A stretch of DNA of 6,541 nt from UBA6136 sp964386975 (lineage in GTDB: Bacteria; Pseudomonadota; Gammaproteobacteria; Methylococcales; Methylococcaceae), in assembly GCA_964386975.1 (NCBI GenBank), contig CAYLUS010000069.1, positions 1 through 6,541 of the forward strand, given 5' to 3'. The translations under genes and the position numbers were made by a program. The notes under the pieces were generated by a model. That model saw nothing but the letters and a program-made list of their open reading frames with translations, did no database searches and was not told where the DNA came from. Below are positions 1 through 5,675 of this stretch, piece by piece (the first letter of the stretch is position 1; each line of letters starts with the position of its first letter).

Positions 1-165
1 CTGATCCCGCGGCGAGAGGCGAATCGGGGCATCGGAAATGCCATGGACGATCGGAATGATCAGACGCGCGGCGACTTCAAAAAGCACCCAGAGGAACACC
101 CCATAGCCGACGATCATGGCAAAACGCGAGGGAGCGCCTTCCTCCTTGGGGCTGGGATGCGACAT
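1..165 (-). CDS. N-terminal fragment of a membrane-anchored protein (partial at window edge)
   Basis: Fifty-five codons run from an ATG at 165-163 to the window edge without a stop. This gene is not obvious because it is short and truncated. The start is supported by its junction with the carbamoyltransferase: the TGA stop and this ATG share one base (TGATG), a classic translational-coupling arrangement. The visible protein has a short polar N-terminus (MSHPSPKEEGAPSR), one hydrophobic segment at about residues 16-40 (AMIVGYGVFLWVLFEVAARL and onward), and then a segment beginning HGISDAPIRLSP that should lie outside the cytoplasmic membrane. The family cannot be read from this much. A membrane-anchored SGNH/GDSL-type hydrolase or another surface-glycan enzyme would fit the context, but that is a guess. 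The existence of the gene is well supported; its function is unknown. Confidence 0.75.
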   Translation of the reverse strand, partial: MSHPSPKEEGAPSRFAMIVGYGVFLWVLFEVAARLIIPIVHGISDAPIRLSPRDQ

Positions 166-2003
166 CAATCCAGCGCGTACTGGTGGGTGTAGTCGGCCCG
201 CGCCTCGCTCGACTGCGCCTCTTTTCGAAGCAGGGTGTCGCCGATCACCAGAAGATCAAGCTCAGTCCCCATGAAACAACGAAACGCATCCGTTGGCGAG
301 CGCACGATCGGCTCACCACGGACGTTGAAGGAGGTGTTGACCAGGATCGGGCAGCCCGTGATGGCCTTGAAGCGGGTCAGTAACTGGTGGTAGCGGGGAT
401 TGGTTTCGGCATGCACCGTCTGAATCCTTGCCGAGTAATCAACATGCGTGACTGCCGGAATCTCGGATTTGGGGACATTCAGTTTGTCGATCCCAAACAG
501 CGCCTGCTCCGATTCTCTCATCGGCTTGCGGCGCGATTCAAGCACATCAGCCACCAGCAGCATGTAGGGGCTGTCGGTGTCGAGCTCAAACCACTCGGCA
601 ACGTCCTCCCGAAGCACGCTGGGGGCAAACGGCCGGAACGACTCCCGGTATTTCACCTTGAGGTTCAGGATCCGCTGCATCGATGGCGAACGCGGATCCC
701 CAAGGATGCTTCGCGCCCCAAGGGCCCTTGGGCCAAATTCCATACGCCCATTCATCCAGCCAACCGCCTTGCCATCGGCAAGCGCCTTGGCAGTCTCCTC
801 GATCGCTGCAGTTTCCGAATAGGACTCGAATACGGCACCACAGGCGCGAAGTTCCGCCTCTATTTCCGAGGCCGTGAATTCAGGGCCGAGGTAGCTGCCT
901 TTCATGGCATCGTTGGAGGACTGGATGTGCCGGGGCTGATCCAGCATCTGGTGATAAACGGCAAGCGCAGCCCCAAGCGCGCCGCCCGCATCACCCGCCG
1001 CTGGCTGGATCCAGATCTGATCGAAAATCCCTGCCTTGAGCAGCTTGCCATTGGCAACGCAGTTAAGGGCAACTCCACCGGCAAGACAGAGGTTCCTTTC
1101 ACCGGTCAGCTTGGCCGCCGCCCTTGCAAGGTTGATGACGGCCTCTTCGATGACGCATTGGATGGAGGCCGCAAGATCCATTTCCCGTTGGGTGATCTCG
1201 CTTTCCGGCTGCCGGGGGGGGCCACCAAAGAGATCATGAAACCGCCGGTTGGTCATGGTGAGACCCGTGCAGTAGTCAAAATAGGCCATATTCAGCCGGA
1301 AGGAGCCATCGTCCCGCATCTTGAGAAGATGCGTCCGGATGATGTCGGCATAAATGGGATTGCCATAGGGCGCAAGACCCATGACCTTGTATTCCCCACT
1401 GTTGACCTTGAAGCCTGTGTAATAGGTGATGGCCGAATACAAAAGGCCCAACGAGTGCGGAAAATGGATCTCCTTGAGGATCGACAGTTGATGCCCGTGA
1501 CCCACCGCCATGGAGGTGGTCGTCCACTCCCCGACCCCGTCCATGGTCAGGACCACGGCACGCTCAAAGGGACTTGGAAAAAAGGCACTGGCGGCGTGGC
1601 TTTGATGGTGCTCAGAGAACAGCAGCCGGGACTCCCAGTCCACCGCATCGCCAAGTGCGCCTTGCAAGGCCTTGATGATCAGCGATTTTTGAAACAGCTT
1701 GCTCTTGAGCCAGACCGGCAAGGCGGTGGCAAAGCTCTTGAAGCCCCGCGGCGCATAGGCCAGATAGGTCTCGAACAGGCGTTCAAACTTCAAAAACGGC
1801 TTGTCATAGAAGACCACATGATCCACATCAGCTGCCGAGATGCCGGCCTGCTTCAGGCAGAAATGGATGGCATGGACCGGGAAGTCGGCATCATGCCGCT
1901 TGCGCGTGAAGCGCTCCTCCTGGGCGGCGGCGACAATCTCGCCATCCCGGATCAGACAGGCAGCTGAATCGTGGTAGAGCGCCGATATCCCAAGTATGTG
2001 CAT
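165..2003 (-). CDS. O-carbamoyltransferase, NodU/CmcH/TobZ family
   Basis: The 612-residue length is normal for the family. These enzymes use carbamoyl phosphate and ATP to form carbamoyl-AMP and then carbamoylate a hydroxyl of a sugar or natural product. The start MHILGISALYHDSAAC is a typical family N-terminus. The Kae1-like domain shows the metal-binding HxxxH (H132 and H136 in HHQSHA), D155 in LTMDGVGEW, GEYKVMGLAPYG (203-214), LAGGVALNC (307-315) and AGDAGGALGAA (336-346, with D338 the likely metal ligand). The C-terminal domain carries EFGPRALGARSIL (422-434), YRESFRPFAPSVL (452-464) and FNVRGEPIV (559-567). No key residue appears to be missing. There is no clear Shine-Dalgarno before the ATG, which lies 9 nt after the DUF5989 stop, so translation is probably coupled to the upstream genes. 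An 8-G run (plus strand 1214-1221) lies within the codons for G260-R264. The acceptor is unknown; a surface glycan is plausible. Confidence 0.96.
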   Translation of the reverse strand: MHILGISALYHDSAACLIRDGEIVAAAQEERFTRKRHDADFPVHAIHFCLKQAGISAADVDHVVFYDKPFLKFERLFETYLAYAPRGFKSFATALPVWLKSKLFQKSLIIKALQGALGDAVDWESRLLFSEHHQSHAASAFFPSPFERAVVLTMDGVGEWTTTSMAVGHGHQLSILKEIHFPHSLGLLYSAITYYTGFKVNSGEYKVMGLAPYGNPIYADIIRTHLLKMRDDGSFRLNMAYFDYCTGLTMTNRRFHDLFGGPPRQPESEITQREMDLAASIQCVIEEAVINLARAAAKLTGERNLCLAGGVALNCVANGKLLKAGIFDQIWIQPAAGDAGGALGAALAVYHQMLDQPRHIQSSNDAMKGSYLGPEFTASEIEAELRACGAVFESYSETAAIEETAKALADGKAVGWMNGRMEFGPRALGARSILGDPRSPSMQRILNLKVKYRESFRPFAPSVLREDVAEWFELDTDSPYMLLVADVLESRRKPMRESEQALFGIDKLNVPKSEIPAVTHVDYSARIQTVHAETNPRYHQLLTRFKAITGCPILVNTSFNVRGEPIVRSPTDAFRCFMGTELDLLVIGDTLLRKEAQSSEARADYTHQYALD

Positions 2004-2012
2004 GATGCGGTT

Positions 2013-2162
2013 TTAGAACAGGGTATAGATGAAAGGCGCAACAACCGACCCTTGGGCCAGCAAGAGCAAGCCACCGATGACCAGCAGCACAGTCATGATC
2101 GGAATCAACCATAACTTCTTTCTGACGCTTAAAAACTTCAAAAACTCACGAATAAATGCCAC
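2013..2162 (-). CDS. DUF5989-family small membrane protein (SxtK-like)
   Basis: This 49-residue protein was found by translating the gap between its neighbours. It starts with GTG at 2162-2160 and ends with TAA at 2015-2013. It begins VAFIREFLKFLSVRKKLW (GTG read as Met), which is an amphipathic, positively charged N-terminus. One transmembrane segment follows at about residues 18-36, and the C-terminus is SVVAPFIYTLF. The RKKxWL-hydrophobic-LAQGS-APFIYTLF layout matches the DUF5989 family as I know it; these short proteins sit beside carbamoyltransferases. The start is fixed by AAGGA (plus 2169-2173), 6 nt before the GTG and overlapping the TAA of the preceding SxtJ-like gene. Gaps of 9 nt on each side place it firmly in the operon. 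The basic N-terminus suggests a cytoplasmic face that could recruit the soluble carbamoyltransferase to the membrane, which is inference. Its molecular function is unknown. Confidence 0.9.
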   Translation of the reverse strand: MAFIREFLKFLSVRKKLWLIPIMTVLLVIGGLLLLAQGSVVAPFIYTLF

Positions 2163-2168
2163 AGCGGT

Positions 2169-2173
2169 TCCTT
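2169..2173 (-). promoter_or_regulatory. Ribosome binding site of the DUF5989 gene
   Basis: Read on the minus strand, AAGGA overlaps the TAA stop of the SxtJ-like gene (TAAGGA) and ends 6 nt before the GTG start. It is the main reason for accepting the GTG as a genuine start of the 49-residue gene. Confidence 0.75.
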
Positions 2174-2588
2174 AAAACTGATTTTTGAATGACTCGGCCA
2201 CATCGGTGGGGGACTCTTTGTTGACCCAGAAGGTCTCTGCCCCGTCGGCCTTTCGAATGCGAAGCGGATCCCGGCCAAACGCCCGGGTGACCAAGGCCAC
2301 CGGCGTGATGATCACAAAGAAGAGCACGCCCATGACGACCGGGTTGACGATTTTTCCCATCAACAGGCCCAATCCATACCATGACCGATTGAGCGGGTGG
2401 AGAATCTTCGGAAAAACGAGGCCTGTGAGTACAAGGACCCCAGCGGCAGCGCCAGCATAGACCGCAACGTCCATGTCCTGCCGATAGAAGGACCATCCTG
2501 CAAAAAGGGCCAGAATAATCCCCATGAACAGACCGAATTTGCGGTCCGACGGCATAGCGGATTGCGGCTCAATGAAGGGTTCTATCAT
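2172..2588 (-). CDS. SxtJ-family membrane protein
   Basis: This 138-residue protein is predicted to have three hydrophobic segments (about 18-34, 41-59 and 82-101). Family-like marks are HPLNRSWYGLGLLMGKIVNP (64-83), TPVALVTRAFGRDPLR (95-110), and the C-terminal SFKNQF (133-138) after a polar tail. This matches SxtJ-family proteins, named from the gene next to the carbamoyltransferase sxtI in saxitoxin clusters; their biochemical role is not established. It is the first gene of the operon and is followed after 9 nt by the DUF5989 gene. The ATG at 2588-2586 gives the full length but has no convincing Shine-Dalgarno. M12 is an alternative start that also lacks one and would remove only a polar stretch. 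Involvement in membrane-associated carbamoylation or glycan export is inferred from neighbours. Confidence 0.88.
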   Translation of the reverse strand: MIEPFIEPQSAMPSDRKFGLFMGIILALFAGWSFYRQDMDVAVYAGAAAGVLVLTGLVFPKILHPLNRSWYGLGLLMGKIVNPVVMGVLFFVIITPVALVTRAFGRDPLRIRKADGAETFWVNKESPTDVAESFKNQF

Positions 2589-2649
2589 GGTGATTTCACA
2601 AGAGTGAGGCCAGCATGCATTCGATTTCAGCTTGCCTGAGCCATCGATT

Positions 2650-2683
2650 GCCGGTGAGAGTATCCTGGGTCGCCGGTGCGAGT
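2650..2683. repeat. Direct repeat pair, 11 of 12 bases identical, 22-bp period
   Basis: GCCGGTGAGAGT (2650-2661) and GCCGGTGCGAGT (2672-2683) differ at one base. Their starts are 22 bp apart, about two turns of B-DNA, so both would face the same side of the helix. They lie 62-95 bp upstream of the SxtJ-like start codon. Tandem sites at this spacing are typical of dimeric activators or response regulators, but no regulator can be named. Confidence 0.5.
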
Positions 2684-2717
2684 GACGGGGTCATTCGGGC
2701 TGGCTGATTCAAGGGGT

Positions 2718-2746
2718 TTTATGCATCAAGATGCGCATCATGACAG
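2718..2746 (-). promoter_or_regulatory. Candidate sigma-70-type promoter of the carbamoyltransferase operon
   Basis: On the minus strand, CTGTCA (plus 2741-2746) and CATAAA (plus 2718-2723) each match 4 of 6 consensus bases, with a 17-bp spacer. The spacer contains the perfect palindrome GATGCGCATC (2730-2739), which could be an operator. It would leave a leader of about 125 nt before the SxtJ-like ATG. The match is weak and chance is a real possibility. Confidence 0.25.
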
Positions 2747-2760
2747 GTTTGGAAACCGAA

Positions 2761-2796
2761 GTGGCCTGAGCCACGCCTGAGATCGATCATGCGTGG
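2761..2796. repeat. Two overlapping inverted repeats downstream of the J-domain gene
   Basis: GTGGC-CTGA-GCCAC (2761-2774) is a perfect 5-bp stem with a 4-base loop. CCACGC (2771-2776) pairs with GCGTGG (2791-2796) across 14 bases that contain GATCGATC. The two stems share 2771-2774, so they cannot form together. They lie 13-48 bp after the J-domain stop but no T-rich tract follows on the minus strand, so they are at best a weak terminator or transcript-end structure. Confidence 0.4.
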
Positions 2797-2808
2797 GAAC
2801 TTGCATCA

Positions 2809-3933
2809 TCAAAAGAATGGATTGAAATCGTAATGATCCGTTTCGCGCCGCCGCGACGCCTTGATGGTTTTAAGCCATGCTTTGAGTTTCTTTGGATCCT
2901 GCGCCTCCTCGAGACGGACTTCCATCTTCCTGACTTCAAGCTGGGTGAAATGAATGTCCTGTTTCAACCAGTCCAGCACATGCAATGGGTCGAGTTTGCC
3001 ATGGTTCGACAAACCGAACTCGTAAATCATGCCATGTTCAATCCGCAGAAGCTCAGCATCCAACTCCTTCACCTGCCCCTTGAGCAACTGCGTGTACTGT
3101 TGAATACGATCACTACTGAGGCTCGATGGATCAAGAACATGTAGCCGGTCGACTTCCAGTTGCAGCTCGAGTAACTCGAGAAGCGCGCCCCGTTCATAGG
3201 CCTCATTGGCTTTTTGCATGAGCTGCGTCTTGCGCTCCCGCTCTTTGGGATCCTGTTCGCGATCGGGATGCAGGGCACTTGCGAGTTTTCGAAAGATCTC
3301 TCTCAAGGACTGAACCTGCAGTTTTTCCTCCGCGAGTTTCAGATCCTCCTTGGCCTGCTGCTTCTTGGTTTTTTTCTTGCGCGCTTTCGCCTCGGCACGC
3401 GCTTCCTCCTTGGCGCGCATCTCCTCTCGGAGTCGGTGCATCAAATCATCGCCATTTCGAAGTTCATCGACATCACCCAGATCAAGCCCCAGGTTTTCCT
3501 CGAAGAGCGCCTTCATGATCCCCAGTTCCTCTGAGGTCTCCTCATCGTAATCCGAATCGGTATAGTCGTTGTAGATCCGCTTGACCTCGGGATCGTCACA
3601 GCCAAGCTCCAGCAGATCAAAGGAAAAATCGATGATCTGGCGGGACAGCTTTCGACGTTCGGTCTGCGTAAGGCTTAACGACATCAACGCCGCATCCAGA
3701 GCAAAAAGCCATTCAAGGTCCAGCTCCCGGCTCTTTTCGATCAGCGGCATCAGGTCGCGACCGTATTGCTGGCGATAACGCGGTATCACAATGTCCCACT
3801 GCCCCAGGCGTTCGCGTCGCTTTTCCACCTGCTGAATCAGGCGTGTGAAGGCCTTGTGTGCCGGGCTCTGGACCTCGGCGCCCTTGGCGCGAACCAGACC
3901 CCTCCGGGGTAGCGGATCATCTTCAAATATCAT
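2809..3933 (-). CDS. J-domain (DnaJ-like) protein with a central J domain
   Basis: This 374-residue protein is soluble, with no signal peptide or membrane segment. Residues about 205-260 read as a J domain: REIFRKLASALHPDREQDPK contains the HPD tripeptide (222-224) that stimulates the ATPase of DnaK/Hsp70, followed by a helix-III-like stretch with QKANEAYERG (240-249). Just before it, about 165-207, is a long Lys/Glu/Ala-rich helix or coiled coil (KARKKKTKKQQAKEDLKLAE). An acidic segment lies at 113-160 and further charged helices at 250-370. It lacks the Gly/Phe-rich region and zinc-finger repeats of DnaJ, and the J domain is internal, so it is a type III J-protein whose client is unknown. 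The ATG at 3933 has no strong Shine-Dalgarno, but the next in-frame Met is residue 62. It is separated from both neighbours by more than 100 bp and may be its own transcription unit. Confidence 0.9.
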   Translation of the reverse strand: MIFEDDPLPRRGLVRAKGAEVQSPAHKAFTRLIQQVEKRRERLGQWDIVIPRYRQQYGRDLMPLIEKSRELDLEWLFALDAALMSLSLTQTERRKLSRQIIDFSFDLLELGCDDPEVKRIYNDYTDSDYDEETSEELGIMKALFEENLGLDLGDVDELRNGDDLMHRLREEMRAKEEARAEAKARKKKTKKQQAKEDLKLAEEKLQVQSLREIFRKLASALHPDREQDPKERERKTQLMQKANEAYERGALLELLELQLEVDRLHVLDPSSLSSDRIQQYTQLLKGQVKELDAELLRIEHGMIYEFGLSNHGKLDPLHVLDWLKQDIHFTQLEVRKMEVRLEEAQDPKKLKAWLKTIKASRRRETDHYDFNPFF

Positions 3934-3967
3934 AGTCAGGAAAAGACATCAGGAAAGAGGTTGAGGC

Positions 3968-3997
3968 AGTTTAGTGCCCGTGAGACAGGCATGCCAA
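3968..3997 (-). promoter_or_regulatory. Candidate sigma-70-type promoter of the J-domain gene
   Basis: On the minus strand, TTGGCA (plus 3992-3997, 5 of 6 matches to the -35 box) and TAAACT (plus 3968-3973, 4 of 6 matches to the -10 box) are separated by 18 bp. The -10 box lies about 35 bp upstream of the ATG, leaving a short leader. This is the best promoter-like match in the 113-bp gap between the J-domain gene and the secreted paralogue. Confidence 0.4.
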
Positions 3998-4046
3998 GTC
4001 TCTTGCGATAACGCCCATGCGATAGGACAAGCACAGCGTCATGCGC

Positions 4047-4835
4047 TCACGGACAGCCCATGGCTTTCGCGTTGGAACCGGATCGACTCATCTCCCCGGT
4101 TCGAACCGAACCGCTGCTCAGCTGGAGATAGGGCAAGCGATCACCGCCACTGACCAGTACCCCATAGAAGCTCGGCACCCCTTGCTGGGTGAAGGTAACC
4201 GAACAGTCACTGGCCACGGTGTACTGGAGACTGGCCGCACTTCGGGTGATGCGGGAGGCTTGCTTTTCAGTCTGGGCAAAGGAAGTGCAGCCGGCGCCAT
4301 TGAAACGCCCAACACCCACAATGCCGGTCGGAATCCAGGCCGGCACTGCCGCCAGAGGACCCGACTCATAGCCCTGAGAGCCAAAAGTGTACGTGCCTTT
4401 CAGGGAGTGATTGGTGCACTTGGAGAGTCCCACGGGCATCATGACCCCATCGACCACCATGGGTTGCGCGCTCTGGATTTCGGTGACAAAGATGGCATCG
4501 CCCCGCGCGACGATCTGGCCCTTGAGCTGAAAGCCCTGGGTAGAATCGCTTCCTTCAAGCGTCAACTCACAGTTTTTCAGGCTGACCGTCCCCTCGAACG
4601 GATTCTGGCTGATGACACCGCCGACCGAGGTGGTGAGATTCGTGCTGAAGCGCTTTTTCTGCAGCGTGACCCGGCCAACCGCGCCATAGGGGCGACCATC
4701 GACCAGATGACCCTTGAGGCTTATGCCATAAGCGCCGATGGGAGACTTGATCGCAAGACAACCGGCGGCCTGCGCATGCGGGGCGATCAGCGCGAAAAGG
4801 ACGATGACCATCGTCCATTGAGTTCTTATCATCAT
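4047..4835 (-). CDS. Secreted two-domain protein, paralogue A
   Basis: This 262-residue protein starts MMIRTQWTMVIVLFALIAPH with signal-peptide features, and a likely cleavage after AQA (about residue 23). The mature part has two copies of one domain. Copy 1 (about 26-125) has C26, GAYG (34-37), GAVGRVTL (51-58) and C89. Copy 2 (about 140-251) has C140, KGTY (146-149), C211 and the end GSVRTGEM (242-249). It resembles a widespread, mostly uncharacterised secreted family with a C-x-LKGSYGF start and an IQTDPGTVxTG-like end that is probably beta-rich; this is from memory of the family. C183 and C261 are extra. The first ATG is supported by TAAGGA, 9 nt upstream and overlapping the stop of the paralogous gene, so the two are one operon. 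Function unknown; periplasmic, surface or extracellular. Confidence 0.82.
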   Translation of the reverse strand: MMIRTQWTMVIVLFALIAPHAQAAGCLAIKSPIGAYGISLKGHLVDGRPYGAVGRVTLQKKRFSTNLTTSVGGVISQNPFEGTVSLKNCELTLEGSDSTQGFQLKGQIVARGDAIFVTEIQSAQPMVVDGVMMPVGLSKCTNHSLKGTYTFGSQGYESGPLAAVPAWIPTGIVGVGRFNGAGCTSFAQTEKQASRITRSAASLQYTVASDCSVTFTQQGVPSFYGVLVSGGDRLPYLQLSSGSVRTGEMSRSGSNAKAMGCP

Positions 4836-4844
4836 GTCGTCAAT

Positions 4845-4849
4845 TCCTT
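4845..4849 (-). promoter_or_regulatory. Ribosome binding site of paralogue A
   Basis: On the minus strand, AAGGA overlaps the TAA stop of the upstream paralogue (TAAGGA) and ends 9 nt before the first of two consecutive ATG codons. It favours the ATG at 4835 over the one immediately following and implies co-translation of the pair. Confidence 0.7.
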
Positions 4850-5585
4850 AATTACGCACCTTGGCCATCAGACCGGTCCGGGTCGATCCCGGCGCGAGAT
4901 CCATGTAAAGCGCGCGCTGGCCTCTCTCGATGACAACGCCCGCAAATCCACCATCGGAAATATCCATGAGACAGGATCTTAAGGTCTTGGAGGGGATGAC
5001 AGTTGGTTCGGATTGGGTCACGTCACCATTGAAATTGACCCACTCCAAGGGTTGATAGAGCGCGCGGCGATTGGCAGTGAACCAGCCAATGCGCGCTTCG
5101 GGTACCCGCGGCAACGGTTTACTGCTCGCGGGTACACGTCCCCCCGAAAGAAAGGCATAACGACCCTTGAAGGTCGCGGGACCACAGTGCTTAAAGTCCA
5201 CCGGGTGCATGGTGCCCATGGCAACCGAGTCCTTGTTGGGGATGGTCTGAATGACCGCCAGTTCGCGGGTTTTCGGGTTGAACTGACCGGTCAGACCCCA
5301 AGGACTGCCATCACTGTCACGCACCTCTAGCGAAAAGTCACAATCACTCCCGAGCGAATACGTTCCAGTCGCACTGGCATTGACGATGGCGCGGTAAGGC
5401 GTATTGACGAAATAGGTCTCCTGAACGGTTAGGTCCGGCTTCAACTCAAACAGGCTCAACGTGGTGGTATCAACACCTTCAGGTCCAATGGCCTGCGTGA
5501 TGAGGCCATAGAGCCCCTGGATCTGCGTGGCCTTGCACGCGGCAAGACTCTGTGCCGGAATGAGGCTCGCCGCCAGCAGAGGCAT
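4848..5585 (-). CDS. Secreted two-domain protein, paralogue B
   Basis: This is a homologue of the downstream gene: shared marks are FxG/GTYSL before Cys-83, PVxFKHC and KGRYAF (141-146), RVP (161-163), and the C-terminal GSTRTGLMAK against GSVRTGEMSR. Numbering here counts from an adjacent TTG at 5588; the ATG at 5585 is residue 2. Two domain copies occur, with C18/C83 and C135/C206, each starting Cys-x6-Gly-x-Tyr. The N-terminus MPLLAASLIPAQSLA-AC has a hydrophobic core and cleavage site but no basic n-region, which is odd for a signal peptide. The frame stays open upstream for over 150 nt, yet offers no ATG, GTG or TTG; the codons just before encode RNGRNPIL. LAAC also fits a lipobox, so lipidation at C18 is possible. 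Function unknown. Confidence 0.8.
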   Translation of the reverse strand: MPLLAASLIPAQSLAACKATQIQGLYGLITQAIGPEGVDTTTLSLFELKPDLTVQETYFVNTPYRAIVNASATGTYSLGSDCDFSLEVRDSDGSPWGLTGQFNPKTRELAVIQTIPNKDSVAMGTMHPVDFKHCGPATFKGRYAFLSGGRVPASSKPLPRVPEARIGWFTANRRALYQPLEWVNFNGDVTQSEPTVIPSKTLRSCLMDISDGGFAGVVIERGQRALYMDLAPGSTRTGLMAKVRN

Positions 5586-5605
5586 CAAGATGGGATTTCT
5601 TCCAT
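5585..5605 (-). other. Possible six-residue leader minicistron before paralogue B
   Basis: ATG GAA GAA ATC CCA TCT TGA encodes MEEIPS and ends in a TGATG overlap with the ATG of paralogue B. It has no Shine-Dalgarno of its own. It could be fortuitous; it is recorded because the start of paralogue B is otherwise poorly defined. Confidence 0.2.
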
Positions 5606-5675
5606 TGCGAGAATATGAATAAAAATAGCGCTGGCGATTGGTCGATCCACGACAAGTCGCGCCCCGGTCTCCCTG

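Larger units (their letters stand above)
2589..2808. other. Repeat-rich intergenic region between the J-domain gene and the carbamoyltransferase operon
   Basis: These 220 bases have no credible ORF. They contain a 12-bp direct repeat pair at 22-bp spacing (2650-2683), three copies of GCCTGAG (2634, 2764, 2775), the 10-bp palindrome GATGCGCATC (2730-2739), and two overlapping inverted repeats just beyond the J-domain stop codon (2761-2796). The region must hold any terminator of the J-domain gene and any promoter of the SxtJ-carbamoyltransferase operon. No hairpin followed by a U-tract, as expected for an intrinsic terminator, is present, so read-through between the two units is possible. Confidence 0.6.

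Noticed and set aside
387..1967. A 526-codon open frame on the plus strand opposite the carbamoyltransferase
   Set aside because: The minus-strand product carries all family motifs over the same bases. The plus-strand product has no recognisable domain and is explained as an antisense shadow of moderately GC-rich coding sequence.
2146..2496. A 116-codon minus-strand frame overlapping the SxtJ-like gene, and a 73-codon frame at 1891-2112
   Set aside because: Both are out-of-frame shadows. The SxtJ-like and 49-residue DUF5989 frames explain the region with family motifs and ribosome binding.
165..2588. Part of a saxitoxin biosynthesis cluster
   Set aside because: Only the carbamoyltransferase and its two usual small membrane neighbours are present. 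No polyketide synthase-like, amidinotransferase or oxygenase genes are seen, and this trio is widespread outside toxin clusters.
4022..4046. Terminator after paralogue A (AGCG-CATGA-CGCT on the minus strand)
   Set aside because: Only a 4-bp stem and no T-run follows; such structures are expected by chance.
4041..4982. A 313-codon open frame on the plus strand opposite both paralogous secreted genes
   Set aside because: It spans the junction of two minus-strand genes that show homology to each other, a signal peptide and a Shine-Dalgarno. Its product looks like low-information antisense translation.
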